Of a DNA stretch of 64,000 nt, positions 9,750-19,700 are shown one piece after another. The notes beneath the pieces were generated by a model that did no database searches, had not been told where the DNA came from, and saw only the letters and a program-made list of their open reading frames with translations. Origin of the DNA: Burkholderia sp. S171 (lineage in GTDB: Bacteria > Pseudomonadota > Gammaproteobacteria > Burkholderiales > Burkholderiaceae); assembly GCF_009766085.1 (NCBI RefSeq), contig NZ_LMUF01000001.1:124001-188000 (forward strand), in the 5' to 3' direction. Position 1 is the first letter of the stretch; every line of letters starts with the position of its first letter. A program made the position numbers and the translations under genes.

Positions 9750-10492
9750 GTCGCTACCCCGTCTTTCCAGCCCTGGATATTAGCGCGTGCCACCGCTTCC
9801 ATCACATAACGCCGCTCGGCAAGATCGCGCAGCGCCTGCGACATGGCGACGCGAATGCGCAGTTCGACCTGCTCGAACGGCAACACCGTGCCCGGCGATT
9901 TCTCGTGAACCCGGACAATATGGAAACCGAACTCTGTTTCCACCAGCACAGGGCAGAGGGTACCAGCAGGCGCGGCAAACACCGCGCGTTCGAACGCCGC
10001 CACGGTGTCGCCGCGGCCTATCTCGCCGAGCGCGCCGCCATCGACCCCCGATGGGCAATTCGACAAGGTACGCGCAAGGTGAACGAAACGCAGTTCGAGA
10101 TTGTCAGTGCGCAGCAGTTCATCGAGCGTTTGTTGAGCGCGTTGACGCAGCGCCGTCAGATCCACTTTCTCCGTCACCTGGAACAGGATATGGCTGACAC
10201 GCGCGCGTTCGTTCACTCGCCAGCGCTCCAGGTCTGCCAGGTAATGGCGCTCGCATTCTTCATGCGTGGGCGCGGCGGCCTCAGAGAGCTGATGATCGAG
10301 CAGTGCTTCGATCAAAGTCTCGTCGCTCTGATCTGAGGTGATGTGCAACTGAGCCGCTTCATCGAGCAACACGCGGCGCAGCACAGCCGCGGTCAGCGCC
10401 GCTTGATGCGAATCGGGCGTGTCCGCATGAACCGGCATTTCGCGTTCAAGGTCTGCATCGGCGAGCTCCACGCCGTTGACGATTATTGCCAT
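9746..10492 (-). CDS. Parvulin-type peptidyl-prolyl cis-trans isomerase (NifM/PpiC-like)
   Basis: A 248-residue protein starting MAIIVNGVELADADLERE. The N-terminal helical part resembles NifM/SurA-type chaperone arms. The C-terminal half is a parvulin domain (RVSHILFQV near residue 110, GGALGEIGRGDTVAAFE, ETEFGFHIVRVHE). There is no signal peptide, so it should act in the cytoplasm. Such a gene follows narI in several beta- and gamma-proteobacterial nar operons and is presumed to help fold or assemble the nitrate reductase. I preferred this start over a long upstream frame that covers narI, because of the GGAG-like site just before it and the family N-terminus. Confidence 0.87.
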   Translation of the reverse strand: MAIIVNGVELADADLEREMPVHADTPDSHQAALTAAVLRRVLLDEAAQLHITSDQSDETLIEALLDHQLSEAAAPTHEECERHYLADLERWRVNERARVSHILFQVTEKVDLTALRQRAQQTLDELLRTDNLELRFVHLARTLSNCPSGVDGGALGEIGRGDTVAAFERAVFAAPAGTLCPVLVETEFGFHIVRVHEKSPGTVLPFEQVELRIRVAMSQALRDLAERRYVMEAVARANIQGWKDGVAT

Positions 10493-10512
10493 GATGTTCT
10501 CCTCCGAACGGA

Positions 10513-11190
10513 TTAGCGCGGCCGCACGAGTTGCCATGCGCGGCTTAGGTACGTGACGGACGCGAAGCCGCTCCAGACGTGCACGAGCCGGGTGAAAGGG
10601 AAGATGACGAAAAGCGACATGCCCATGAACAGGTGCATCCGGAACACAAACGGTGCGGTCGCCACATACTGCGATGCGTCGCCGCGGAAGGTGACGACGT
10701 CCTGCGCCCACGTCATGAGCTGGACCATCATGTGCCCGTCCATGTGATCCGCTGATTCCCGGATCGTCGACAAGCCGAGTAGCAAGGTAACCAGAATCCA
10801 CACCAGCAGCACCTTGTCGCCGGTACGGGTCACGGCGGAAATACGCGCGTTGCTGATGCGCCGGTGAATCAGGATAACGAGACCGACGAGGCACAGGGAT
10901 CCCATCACGCCGCCCGCGATCATCGCCACGGCTTGTTTCGTGCTGTGCTCGATCCCGAGCCAGTCCCAGACAGCAACCGGCGTGAGCAGGCCGGCAAGAT
11001 GCCCGAAGAAGAGCCCGAGAATACCGACGTGAAACAGGATGCTGCCGAGCCGCAGATTGCCACGATGAAGCAACTGCGAACTGTCGGCTTTCCATGTGTA
11101 CTGTTCGCGCTCGAAGCGCGCGAAGCTGCCGAACAGGAAAACGGCTGCCGCAATGTACGGATAAATACCGAACAAAAATTGATTAAGCAT
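10513..11190 (-). CDS. narI: Respiratory nitrate reductase gamma subunit NarI
   Basis: The 225-residue di-haem b membrane subunit that takes electrons from quinol and hands them to NarH. Five hydrophobic helices are visible, beginning with FLFGIYPYIAAAVFLFGS. Candidate haem-ligand histidines lie in the helix containing LFHVGILGLFFGHLAG and near the C-terminus (MHLFMGMSLFVIFPFTRLVHVWSG). It lies 18 bases downstream of narJ in the same operon. Confidence 0.95.
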   Translation of the reverse strand: MLNQFLFGIYPYIAAAVFLFGSFARFEREQYTWKADSSQLLHRGNLRLGSILFHVGILGLFFGHLAGLLTPVAVWDWLGIEHSTKQAVAMIAGGVMGSLCLVGLVILIHRRISNARISAVTRTGDKVLLVWILVTLLLGLSTIRESADHMDGHMMVQLMTWAQDVVTFRGDASQYVATAPFVFRMHLFMGMSLFVIFPFTRLVHVWSGFASVTYLSRAWQLVRPR

Positions 11191-11208
11191 GAACGTAGTC
11201 CCCGGAAC

Positions 11209-11874
11209 TTAGTTGGCCGTCACAGGCGGTCGCGGATGGAAATGCATCGGCTGGGCGAGCGGCGTGGGCATGGAGGGCGCGAGCAGCGGTTCGACGCCAT
11301 CGGCGCCGGGGCCGAAACGTTCTAGCGCCTCGTCCATGTCGCGGATAGGCGGTACCTCGGCGGCTAGCGGCACGACATCCGTCATTGACCGCAGCACGGT
11401 GAATACGCCCGCGTACGGACTCTCGTCGCGTGCTAGACGATCGCCGAGAGCGGCTACGACATGGATGGCTTCATCAAGCAGTGCGCGCGCTTCCACAGGA
11501 TCGATGTTTCCCAGCACCTCAAGAAACAGCGGCACATGGTCGGGTAATTCATTGGTCGCCATCTCAAGACCCAGCCGGCGATATTCATCCAGCAGATCGA
11601 CCATCGCCTGCCCACGATCGCGGCTCTCGCCGTGAACGTGTTCGAACAGATGCAGCGAGTGCGCGGGATTGCGGTCGAACGTGGCGACGTAGTTCTCCTG
11701 CAACTCGATCAACGGATGCTCTTTGAGAAGTGAGAGCAACGGTTCCAACGCGACTTGAATGGTCTCAGAGGAGGCTTCGAGTTCTTGGCCAATTTCCTGC
11801 ATGGCGTCAAGTAGTTCGGTCTCCGGATAGTCGAGCAAGGTCGCCAGCAACGTGTAAATTGAAGTTCCGCTCAC
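11209..11874 (-). CDS. narJ: Nitrate reductase molybdenum cofactor assembly chaperone NarJ
   Basis: A 221-residue cytoplasmic chaperone that binds NarG for cofactor insertion and keeps NarGH soluble until it docks on NarI. I placed the start at a GTG (11874) that overlaps the narH stop as GTGA and gives the family N-terminus (SIYTLLATLLDYPE). Typical elements are YVATFDRNPAHSLHLFEHVHGESRDRGQAM and LPDHVPLFLEVL. Translation is probably coupled to narH. Confidence 0.93.
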   Translation of the reverse strand: MSGTSIYTLLATLLDYPETELLDAMQEIGQELEASSETIQVALEPLLSLLKEHPLIELQENYVATFDRNPAHSLHLFEHVHGESRDRGQAMVDLLDEYRRLGLEMATNELPDHVPLFLEVLGNIDPVEARALLDEAIHVVAALGDRLARDESPYAGVFTVLRSMTDVVPLAAEVPPIRDMDEALERFGPGADGVEPLLAPSMPTPLAQPMHFHPRPPVTAN

Positions 11875-13424
11875 GATGCAACCTCCGTTTTCTTGCGCGA
11901 CTTCGGCATGTCCGCGAACACCACGCTGCCTTGCGGTTTCTTGCCGAACAACGACCCCTCCGATACCCCTCCCGAGCAACCATTGCCGAAGGTGAATCCG
12001 CAACTGCCTTTGTCGTTGAAACTGTCTTCAGTCTGTTCCTTATGCGATGACGGCACCACGAACCGGTCCTCGTAGTTGGCGATAGCCATTGTCTGGTACA
12101 TGTCTTCCACTTGCGCGGGCGTGAGGTTCAGGCCGTCGAGCAACTCGGGTTCGGCGCGGCCATGCACGACTTCGGCGCGTTTGAACGCGCGCATGGCGAG
12201 CATGCGTTCCAGCGCGGACGTGACCGGCGCTTCATCGCCGGCGGTCAGCAGGTTCGCGAGGTACTTCACCGGAATGCGCAGGCTCTTCACGTCCGGAATG
12301 ATGCCGTCCATGCCGATATGTCCCGCGTCCGCTGCGGACTGAATAGGAGAAAGCGGGGGGATGTACCACACCATCGGCAAAGTCCGATACTCCGGATGCA
12401 GCGGGAACGCCACCTTCCATTCCACCGCCATCTTGTAGACGGGCGACTTGATCGCGGCGTCGAGCCAGCTTTGCGATATACCCTGCGCAAGCGCTTCGGC
12501 CTGCACAGCGGGATCGTGGGGATCGAGGAACACGTCCAGCTGCGACTGGTACAGGTCTTTTTCATGTTCAACCGATGCAGCGTCGCTAATCTTGTCCGCG
12601 TCGTACAGCAGCACGCCAAGATAGCGAATACGCCCGACGCACGTTTCCGCACACACCGTCGGCTGACCGGCTTCAAGACGCGGATAACAGAAGATGCACT
12701 TCTCCGCCTTGCCGCTTTTCCAGTTGAAATAGATCTTCTTGTACGGGCAACCTGAGATGCACATGCGCCAGCCGCGGCACTTGTCCTGGTCGACGAGCAC
12801 GATGCCGTCGTCCTCGCGTTTGTACACCGAGCCCGACGGACACGACGCCACGCATGCCGGATTCAGGCAGTGCTCGCACAAGCGCGGCAAGTACATCATG
12901 AAGGTGTTCTCGAAGGTCGCGTACATCTCTTTCTGCACATTCTCGAACAGCGCGTCACGACTGCGCGACGAAAACTCGCCACCAAGGTCGTCTTCCCAGT
13001 TCGGACCCCATTCGATCTTCTCCATCTTCTTGCCTGTGATGACAGACACCGGCCTTGCGGTCGGCGGCGTCTCGGACAAGCGCGCCTTTTGCAAATGCTC
13101 GTAGTCGAACGTGAACGGCTCGTAGTAGTCGTCGATGGCCGGCAGGTTCGGATTGGCGAACAGGTTCGCGAGGACCTTCAGCTTGCCGCCCTGACGCGGA
13201 TGAAGCTTGCCACTGGCGTCGCGGGTCCAGCCGCCTCGCCACTTCTTCTGGTTCTGCCATTCCTTCGGATAGCCGATACCCGGTTTGGTCTCCACATTGT
13301 TGAACCACGCATACTCCACGCCATCGCGCGAGGTCCATACGTTCTTGCATGTCACGGAGCAGGTATGGCAACCGATGCATTTGTCCAGGTTCAACACCAT
13401 TGCAACTTGTGCACGGATCTTCAT
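11871..13424 (-). CDS. narH: Respiratory nitrate reductase beta subunit NarH
   Basis: The 517-residue iron-sulfur electron-transfer subunit. The first cluster motif is C16, C19, C22, C26 (DKCIGCHTCSVTC). A second set occurs in CEHCLNPACVASCP, and a third has a Trp in place of one Cys (CRGWRMCISGCP), which is the known NarH site for a 3Fe-4S cluster. A fourth set is CIFCYPRLE...CAETCVGR. The start overlaps the narG stop by four bases. The gene is intact, but its upstream partner narG is interrupted by the inserted element, so its native promoter now lies 17 kb further away. Confidence 0.96.
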   Translation of the reverse strand: MKIRAQVAMVLNLDKCIGCHTCSVTCKNVWTSRDGVEYAWFNNVETKPGIGYPKEWQNQKKWRGGWTRDASGKLHPRQGGKLKVLANLFANPNLPAIDDYYEPFTFDYEHLQKARLSETPPTARPVSVITGKKMEKIEWGPNWEDDLGGEFSSRSRDALFENVQKEMYATFENTFMMYLPRLCEHCLNPACVASCPSGSVYKREDDGIVLVDQDKCRGWRMCISGCPYKKIYFNWKSGKAEKCIFCYPRLEAGQPTVCAETCVGRIRYLGVLLYDADKISDAASVEHEKDLYQSQLDVFLDPHDPAVQAEALAQGISQSWLDAAIKSPVYKMAVEWKVAFPLHPEYRTLPMVWYIPPLSPIQSAADAGHIGMDGIIPDVKSLRIPVKYLANLLTAGDEAPVTSALERMLAMRAFKRAEVVHGRAEPELLDGLNLTPAQVEDMYQTMAIANYEDRFVVPSSHKEQTEDSFNDKGSCGFTFGNGCSGGVSEGSLFGKKPQGSVVFADMPKSRKKTEVAS

Positions 13425-14931
13425 GATGCGGCTCCTTCGCCTTCATTGAGCGGGCCTTCGAGCCACGCTATCTTTTTCATCTTGCGCACGATCACATACT
13501 CGTCGCGATTCGAGCCGACGGTGCCGTAGTAGTTGAAACCATAGGCCTGCTGCGCATAACCGCCGATCATGTGGGTAGGTTTGAGCACCGTGCGCGTGAC
13601 CGAGTTGTGAATGCCGCCGCGCATGCCGCTTGTTTCCGCGCCCGGCACGTTGACGATTTTTTCCTGCGCGTGATACATCAGGCACATGCCCCGCGGCACG
13701 CGCTGGCTGACCACCACGCGGGCGGTCAGCGTGCCGTTGATATTGAACACTTCCACCCAGTCGTTATCGACGAGACCGGCTTCCTTGGCTTCCGCTTCCG
13801 ATACCCAAACATGAGGTCCGCCACGCGAAAGCGTCAGCATGCGCAGGTTGTCCGAATACGTGGAGTGGATGCCCCATTTCTGGTGCGGCGTGATCCAGTT
13901 GAGCACGAGTTCGTGCTCGCCGTTCGACTTCGCGCCGAGCATCGCGGTGACGGTTTTTGTGTCGATAGCGGGGCGATACACGCACGAGCCCTCACCGAAG
14001 TCCAGCATCCAGCGATGGTCCTGATAGAACTGCTGGCGGCCGGTCAGCGTGCGCCATGGGATCAGTTCGTGCACATTCGTATAGCCGGCGTTGTAGCTGA
14101 CTTCCTCGGACTCGAGCCCTGACCACGTCGGCGCAGAGATAATCTTGCGCGGCTGCGCCTGGACATCGCGGAAACGGATCTTGTCGTGCTCGCGGCCTTC
14201 GGCGAGGTGCGCATGTTCGCGGCCCGTGATCTTCGATAACGCTTGCCACGCCTTTACCGCAACGTGACCGTTGGTTTCGGGCGCGAACGTGAGGATCATT
14301 TCAGCAGCGTCAATGGCGGTGTCCAGCCTTGGCCGTCCCTGGCTCACCCCCGCTTCCGTTACCGTGCGCGTGATGTTCGCGAGTTCGCCCACTTCGTGCG
14401 CGCTGTTCCAGTTGATGCCCTTGCCGCCGTTACCCTGCGTATCGAGCAGGGGACCCACCGACGTGAACTTGCGATACACATCCTTGTAGTTGCGCTCGAC
14501 GACCGTCATGGACGGTGCCGTCTTGCCGGGGATCAGGTCGCACTCGCCCGCACGCCAGTCTTTCGGTTCGAACGGCTGGCCAAGCTCGCCGGGGGTGTCG
14601 TGCATGAGCGGCGTGCAGACCAGATCGGTACGCGTGCCCAGATGCTCGCCGCCAATCTCCGCGAATTTTTCGGCGATGCCCTTATAGATTTCCCAATCGC
14701 TCATGCTTTCCCAGAGCGGTTGCACGGCTTCGGACAACGGATGAATGAACGGATGCATGTCCGAGGTATTCAGGTCGTCTTTCTCGTACCACGTGGCGGT
14801 GGGCAACACGATGTCACCGTAGAGGCACGTCGTGCTCATGCGGAAATCGAGCACGGTTAGCAAGTCGAGCTTGCCTTCCGCCGCGTCGCGCACATGAACC
14901 TGTCCGGGCATGATGGCGTCGTTTTCATCGG
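13421..14931 (-). pseudogene. narG: narG 3' fragment (C-terminal part of nitrate reductase alpha subunit)
   Basis: Encodes the C-terminal ~503 residues of NarG. Translation reads DENDAIMPGQVHVRDAAEGKLDL, then LPTATWYEKDDLNTSDMHP and the C-terminal molybdopterin-binding segments. The frame continues upstream to the element junction at 14932-14942 and meets a stop (TAA) a few codons into element DNA. The first in-frame ATG is at 14911. Together with the 5' fragment at 32230-34464 it makes a complete 1,248-residue NarG. As it stands it cannot supply the N-terminal Fe-S site and would be non-functional alone. Confidence 0.93.
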
Positions 14932-14942
14932 AGAAGAGGGCG
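14932..14942. repeat. Left attachment core (att) of the narG element
   Basis: AGAAGAGGGCG on the plus strand, identical to 32229-32239. On the narG strand it covers codons for Ala-Leu-Phe and the first base of the next codon (Ser in the restored gene). The flanking bases differ between the two copies, so the identity ends sharply at 11 bp. Confidence 0.85.
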
Positions 14943-15055
14943 AACTGTGGATATCGTTAAAAATCAACAGGTTACGATCTTCGAAATGTAGCCTGATGGA
15001 CATGGCTGTGGGACAAAGGAGCAGAACAGGGATAACGGGAGCTTAGGAGTACAAA

Positions 15056-15199
15056 GTGAAACTGTTACGAGCTATCTATGATTACTGGACAAGCCCCGAT
15101 AGCGATCCTTGGTTAGTGTTAGCCCGTGAGCAGTTCGCAGAATTTAGCCGTAACCATCCGCAGCACGAACAGAACAATATAAACAGGCCTAATCGCTAG
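15056..15199 (+). CDS. Small protein of the element's left end, unknown
   Basis: A 47-residue frame from GTG at 15056, preceded by TAGGAG with good spacing. It begins VKLLRAIYDYWTSPDSDPW and ends with a polar Asn/Gln/His-rich tail. The stop TAG is followed directly by an ATG in the next frame. No family is recognised. Its position beside the attachment site and small size would suit an excisionase or control protein, but nothing in the sequence proves this. Confidence 0.5.
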   Translation: MKLLRAIYDYWTSPDSDPWLVLAREQFAEFSRNHPQHEQNNINRPNR

Positions 15200-15253
15200 A
15201 TGACTTACCCGGCTACGTCCGTAAAGTCACGGCATTTACGAGGAAATACAAAA

Positions 15254-15577
15254 ATGATGGATGAGAACCTGATCACGCGCTCCCTGTATGTGTCATTGGC
15301 CCGTTGCGACGGCCAGCCGGATAACCATATTCTCGACGTGCTGGAGGACTTGCGCCGCCATGGTTTCGAATTCTCGCTGCATACGTACGACGCTGAGGCG
15401 AAACAAATTCGCTTCTGGTGTACGTGGCTTCCTAACAGGACGTGGCCCACCAATCACCGTGCAAGACGCCCTAACGTGGTTTCTCGTAACCGAGCCGTGG
15501 CCCTGGCTGCACTCGCTACCGACCTGGGCCAAGACATTGACGTGCTGACTGGTGTACAGCAGTTGATGGAGGCGTAG
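15254..15577 (+). CDS. Hypothetical element protein, 107 aa
   Basis: Starts MMDENLITRSLYVSLARCDG; the GAGGAAA ribosome site at about 15239-15245 favours this ATG over one at 15200. The body has a helical segment (NHILDVLEDLRRHGFEFSLHTYD), a beta-like stretch (KQIRFWCTWL), then a basic region and an Ala/Leu-rich helix at the C-terminus. It has no signal peptide or membrane helix. Not recognised. It lies downstream of the 47-residue gene and is followed by a hairpin that may end transcription. Confidence 0.6.
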   Translation: MMDENLITRSLYVSLARCDGQPDNHILDVLEDLRRHGFEFSLHTYDAEAKQIRFWCTWLPNRTWPTNHRARRPNVVSRNRAVALAALATDLGQDIDVLTGVQQLMEA

Positions 15578-15607
15578 CGTCTAGGCAGTTCACGCGGTGG
15601 CTACTGA

Positions 15608-15637
15608 GGGCTGTTCCCTGACCGGAGCGGCCCTTTT
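15608..15637 (+). terminator. Probable intrinsic terminator
   Basis: A hairpin GGGCTG/CGGCCC with a 14-base loop followed by TTTT. The stem has one imperfect position. It lies 30 bases after the 107-residue gene and before the convergent HTH gene. Confidence 0.4.
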
Positions 15638-15656
15638 GCTATTGCGTATTGATTGG

Positions 15657-16334
15657 CTAGCTATGGTTTGCAGCAAACGCTTTACGCAGTTCCTCACGTC
15701 GCGCCTCGATATCAAGTACGAGTGCGTCAGGCACCCCAACGGGATTTCTACGGGCCTGTATCTCGTGCATGCGCGCCTTGAATTCATCTGGCGGTAACTT
15801 AGGAGCTAGCCCCGCAGCCGCTAATCCTAACGCTTCGTCAAAGTGTTCTCCAAATACCTGCCTCAATCCTGCAAATCGCAGCTTGGCGCGTCGCATCTGC
15901 TCCACATCAGGATTGATAACTCTACGCACGGGCCTCGCACGGTAGGAGTAATCCCCCACTACCTTGGTTTCTTGGTATTCGCCCTTTAGCCCGTAGATGT
16001 ATCCCCCTGTAGCAAACCCGTTCCGGATATCAACCCGCATCTTCCGGTACGCAGTCTTATTCTCTGCCCACCATCCGAACTTAGCGGACGATTCGGCTAA
16101 GTCCTCATGCCCCGCACCGTAAAGCTGGAAACCCGGCAAGAGCAACGGGTGCAAATGCCTGTAAGTCTCCCGCTTGACCACGCGGTCAATAGTCGGTTGC
16201 GATACCCCAAATAACTGAGCAAGTATCACCGACCCAAACCGTGGACTGCGCGGCAAGTGGACGGCACGAATAACTAGCGCGTCCTGGTCAGTGAGTTTGC
16301 GCTCGTTGGTGGTATCAAAAATTTTCTTTGGCAT
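15657..16334 (-). CDS. Helix-turn-helix DNA-binding protein of the element
   Basis: A 225-residue protein. Residues ~11-60 (ERKLTDQDALVIRAV, then LAQLFGVSQPTIDRVVKRETYRHL) match the HTH used by phage HNH and resolvase-like proteins for sequence recognition. No HNH or resolvase catalytic motif follows. The remainder contains GFATGGYIYGLKGEYQETKVVGDYSYRARPVRRVINPD and a basic C-terminus. It is transcribed away from the structural genes, with a ~400-base region between, the position of a lysogeny-type repressor or a regulator of the element. The regulatory role is inferred. Confidence 0.65.
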   Translation of the reverse strand: MPKKIFDTTNERKLTDQDALVIRAVHLPRSPRFGSVILAQLFGVSQPTIDRVVKRETYRHLHPLLLPGFQLYGAGHEDLAESSAKFGWWAENKTAYRKMRVDIRNGFATGGYIYGLKGEYQETKVVGDYSYRARPVRRVINPDVEQMRRAKLRFAGLRQVFGEHFDEALGLAAAGLAPKLPPDEFKARMHEIQARRNPVGVPDALVLDIEARREELRKAFAANHS

Positions 16335-16733
16335 TCGCGAACCTTAGCATGCCCCCATATAACACGCAACTCCTTTATCTGTATGGCTTTGGCTCCGTTT
16401 TTGTACAATCTAGTCTGCATCGAGAAGAAGCGAAGTCTGGAATACGAACATCTACCCGTATGTACCCTGGTCGGCAACGTTGATCAGTTCCGCACAGCGA
16501 AACACGCCCCACCATGCGAAACGCCGCAGAGTATTGGATAGAGACCTCCGTATCCTAGAGGTAACGATACCTGGCTAGTTCACATTGTGAAAGCGCGACG
16601 AGTTGTAATGGATGCGGTAGGCCACCCCTTCCCGCAGTTCCTCAGTAATCCCAAACACACGAGCAGTTCCCACGCACTGACCTTCACAGGCCGTGTGCTT
16701 TCCGTTTGTCACACAAACCTTTCTTGGATAGAT
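16335..16733. promoter_or_regulatory. Intergenic control region between divergent HTH gene and structural operon
   Basis: About 400 bases with no supported gene. It separates the reverse-strand HTH gene from the long plus-strand structural operon. It should contain both promoters. A short hairpin (CCTC/GAGG around 16546-16562) is visible. I saw no convincing repeated operator by eye. Confidence 0.4.
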
Positions 16734-16898
16734 ATGAACACGAACATCCCCGCCACTCCCTACGATACCGCGCGATTTATTAGCGTCCGTGTCGACCCCC
16801 TGTTTCACAAAGAGCTTCGCGCCTTCTCAGTTGAAAAGGACGCCTCCGTGTCTGCGGTGGTCGTGGCAGCTATCGCTAAATACATGCAGGGTAAATAA
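16734..16898 (+). CDS. Small ribbon-helix-helix-like protein
   Basis: A 54-residue protein from the ATG at 16734. The stretch FISVRVDPLFHKELRAFSVEKDASVSAVVVAAIAKYM has the beta-strand, helix, turn, helix pattern of Arc/MetJ-type DNA-binding proteins. A longer upstream frame is not supported. Its stop is followed directly by the TTG start of the tape measure gene, so the two are probably translated together. It may control the structural operon. Confidence 0.55.
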   Translation: MNTNIPATPYDTARFISVRVDPLFHKELRAFSVEKDASVSAVVVAAIAKYMQGK

Positions 16899-19700
16899 TT
16901 GTCCACATCTAATAACAATACTTCAATCGTCGTTTCCGTAGATGCTACTGGATTTGAAGCAGGCGTTAATAAGATTAAGGCAGGTTCGGCTTCTATTAGC
17001 GCGGCGCAAGCGCAAATGGCTCAGCGTGTTGCTTTAGTAGACGCGGCTATGAAAGAGGCAGCAGCTAACGGGTTTGAGTTGAACGCCCGTGCAGCGAATA
17101 AGCTCGCTTCAGAGTACCAGCGGTTAGCCGCAACGGTCGGTAAGACTCAGGCTGAGATTCTGGCTAGCAAGGCTGCGGCTAGTGGCGTGACTAGCACGTT
17201 CTCCAGCATGCAGGCACAGATTGCCGCTGCCTCGTCAGAGACACACGGATTCAGCCTCGCTACCGGCTCAGCACGGCGGGAACTTGCCGTCCTAGCCCAC
17301 GAGGCGAGTATGGGCAACTGGTCCCGGTTTGCTGGGTCTCTAGGGGTACTCGCAGAACGGACAGGCGCTATTAATCTATTGTTCAGTGCTACGGGCGCTA
17401 CATTTCTTGCAGGGGCTGCGGGAATCGCTGCTGTTGCTTATGAAGTAGCCAAGGGCGTAGAGCAGTATGAAGCGTTCAATAAGGCTATCCAATCCACGAA
17501 TGGTTTCATTGGCCTGAATGCCGGGCAGATGGAGGACCTATCAGCTAGTCTCATGGGCGCGGGGCAATCACTTACTGCGGTGCATGAGGCTATGGCCCAG
17601 GTAGCGGCTACTGGTGCATTCACTGCGGAGAATCTCCGGCTTGCAACTACCGCTGCTCTTGATATGTCGTCTGATATCGGGATCGGCACGGACGAAGCTG
17701 CTAAGTCTTTGGCCAAAATTCAGGATAACGTAACAGAATGGGTTACGGCATACCAAAGGGCGCACCATACATTCTCCGCTGCACAGATTGAGGAGATTGA
17801 TAACTTTGTAAAGATGGGTGATACTGGATCAGCCGTTAAAGCCGTAATGATCGACCTCGCAAACGCACACGATAGGATAGCTGCGGACGCCGATAAAAGT
17901 ATGGGTTCGGTGATTACGTGGTGGCATGAGTGGGGAAGCATCATTGACCGTGTTAAAGCCAGCATCTTAAGTGTTGGTGTAGCGGACAGTATGAGTAAGC
18001 AGATTGGTGACCAGCTAGCCACCGTGCAGGGTGCACAGCGCAATCTAGCTCAGCAGCAGTCTATGGGCATGATGGGCAACGTAACAATGGCACAGCAGCA
18101 GTTGGCCGTTGAAATGAAGAAGCTCAGCGTGCTTCGCGATCAGCAGGCGGTAACTTCTAAAGCACAGAAAGATCAGCAGGCTGCAGCGCTAGGCGGTGAC
18201 TCTACAGTAGCGGCTAAGAGTTTCATTAACTCACATAAGCATGACACTCCAGCACAGCAGCACCAGCAGGCCCTTGACGAGAACGCTGAGGCGTTTAATA
18301 ACCCGGCTATCCAGCGGTTAGACCACAACGGCGCGGAGTACGCCGCTGCTCTTAAAAAGAATCTCGATAACATTGCAGAGATTAACGAGCAGTACGCAAA
18401 GAAAACTCGCCCTAAGGCTGCAAGCGAGGACGGTATCAATGCACAGATTAAAGCACTCAATGCGCAGACGGACCACCTAAAAGCTGTCTACCAGCAGCAG
18501 AACGACGCAGCTAAAGCATCTTACGCAACGGGTGCTATTGACGCACAGACGTTCATTGCGCTGCAGCTTCAATACCAAGAGCAGGAGTTAGCAGGCGAAG
18601 CAGCCATTGCGCAGAAGCAAGCGGACATTGCTAGGGGTAAGAAGCAAACCGTAGCTATGACGGAATATCTCAATACCGTAAAGAAGATTTATGGCGAGAT
18701 GGACTCAGCCGCAGCTAAGGCAGCTACCGGCATCATCGAGGCAAACCAGAAACAGACCGATGCTATAGCTAAGTTCATTGCTGAGCAGAACAGCAAGACA
18801 AAGGTGCAGCAGCAGGGTTTCGACGTTACTAACGCTACGCAGGGTATGACTTCCAATGATGCTGCCAAGTATCAAGCGAAAGCCGACCTATACCGTGCAT
18901 ACGCTAGGACGATGGAGCAGCTTGAGGCCCAGCACCAAGCTAATGAAATCTCGCTCGGCGTTTACGATTCTGATAAGCAGGCTGCGTCCACTGCTTACGC
19001 GGATCAGCTTCAGCAACTGCAGGCTCAGCAAGATAAGCAGCTTGCACTAACGAACGACTACTACACCCAGGTCAAGAACGCTATGACCGAATCCACGGGT
19101 AACGCACAGACTAACGCACAGCTTATGGGTTCCGCGTTTAGCTCTGCTTACTCTACGATGGCATCTCAGTTAGAAACCTTCATAACTACAGGTAAAGGTA
19201 GCTGGGCGAGCTTCACGGAATCCATCATTGCGGACTTCGCCAAGATTGCACTTAAGGCAGCGGAACAACAGATTTTCACATCGGCTATTTCCATGTTCTC
19301 CAGTGGTGGTGCGGTACACGCCGCTACGGGTGGTGCAATCACTGGCGCAGGAAGTGGGACAAGCGACTCAATCCCCGCGATGCTTTCTAACGGCGAATAC
19401 GTTATTAACGCAGCCTCCACTAAGAAGTATGGAAGTCTGCTCGACTCTATCAACGGCGGCACTATGAGCCACTACGCTACGGGTGGTGCTGTGGGTTCCG
19501 TCATGTCTAGTTTAGGCGGCAGTAACAGCGGCGGGGGTACTAATATCTCTCTGTCGCTTGGTGCAGGAAACCAGGGCTTAACTATGGCAGACCTGCAGGC
19601 TATCGCCCCGCATATTCAGACACTCGTGGATAAACGCATGGCTCAGAAAATGGGTGGACAGGGGGGCTATAGCGACATGATTCGACAAGGAAAAATCTAA
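16899..19700 (+). CDS. Phage tail tape measure protein (lambda family)
   Basis: A 933-residue protein starting at TTG (16899), directly after the stop of the small RHH-like gene. The N-terminal part (VDATGFEAGVNKIKAG) and Ala/Gln-rich helical body fit tape measure proteins. Hydrophobic segments lie around residues 150-190 (LLFSATGATFLAGAAGIAAVAYEVA). The C-terminal region ~740-800 (SAFSSAYSTMASQLETF, GKGSWASFTESIIADFAKIALKAAEQQ) matches the lambda tape-measure C-terminal domain, followed by the Gly-rich ATGGAITGAGSGTSDSIPAM segment common to these proteins. It would set tail length and reach the host membrane during DNA entry. Confidence 0.88.
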   Translation: MSTSNNNTSIVVSVDATGFEAGVNKIKAGSASISAAQAQMAQRVALVDAAMKEAAANGFELNARAANKLASEYQRLAATVGKTQAEILASKAAASGVTSTFSSMQAQIAAASSETHGFSLATGSARRELAVLAHEASMGNWSRFAGSLGVLAERTGAINLLFSATGATFLAGAAGIAAVAYEVAKGVEQYEAFNKAIQSTNGFIGLNAGQMEDLSASLMGAGQSLTAVHEAMAQVAATGAFTAENLRLATTAALDMSSDIGIGTDEAAKSLAKIQDNVTEWVTAYQRAHHTFSAAQIEEIDNFVKMGDTGSAVKAVMIDLANAHDRIAADADKSMGSVITWWHEWGSIIDRVKASILSVGVADSMSKQIGDQLATVQGAQRNLAQQQSMGMMGNVTMAQQQLAVEMKKLSVLRDQQAVTSKAQKDQQAAALGGDSTVAAKSFINSHKHDTPAQQHQQALDENAEAFNNPAIQRLDHNGAEYAAALKKNLDNIAEINEQYAKKTRPKAASEDGINAQIKALNAQTDHLKAVYQQQNDAAKASYATGAIDAQTFIALQLQYQEQELAGEAAIAQKQADIARGKKQTVAMTEYLNTVKKIYGEMDSAAAKAATGIIEANQKQTDAIAKFIAEQNSKTKVQQQGFDVTNATQGMTSNDAAKYQAKADLYRAYARTMEQLEAQHQANEISLGVYDSDKQAASTAYADQLQQLQAQQDKQLALTNDYYTQVKNAMTESTGNAQTNAQLMGSAFSSAYSTMASQLETFITTGKGSWASFTESIIADFAKIALKAAEQQIFTSAISMFSSGGAVHAATGGAITGAGSGTSDSIPAMLSNGEYVINAASTKKYGSLLDSINGGTMSHYATGGAVGSVMSSLGGSNSGGGTNISLSLGAGNQGLTMADLQAIAPHIQTLVDKRMAQKMGGQGGYSDMIRQGKI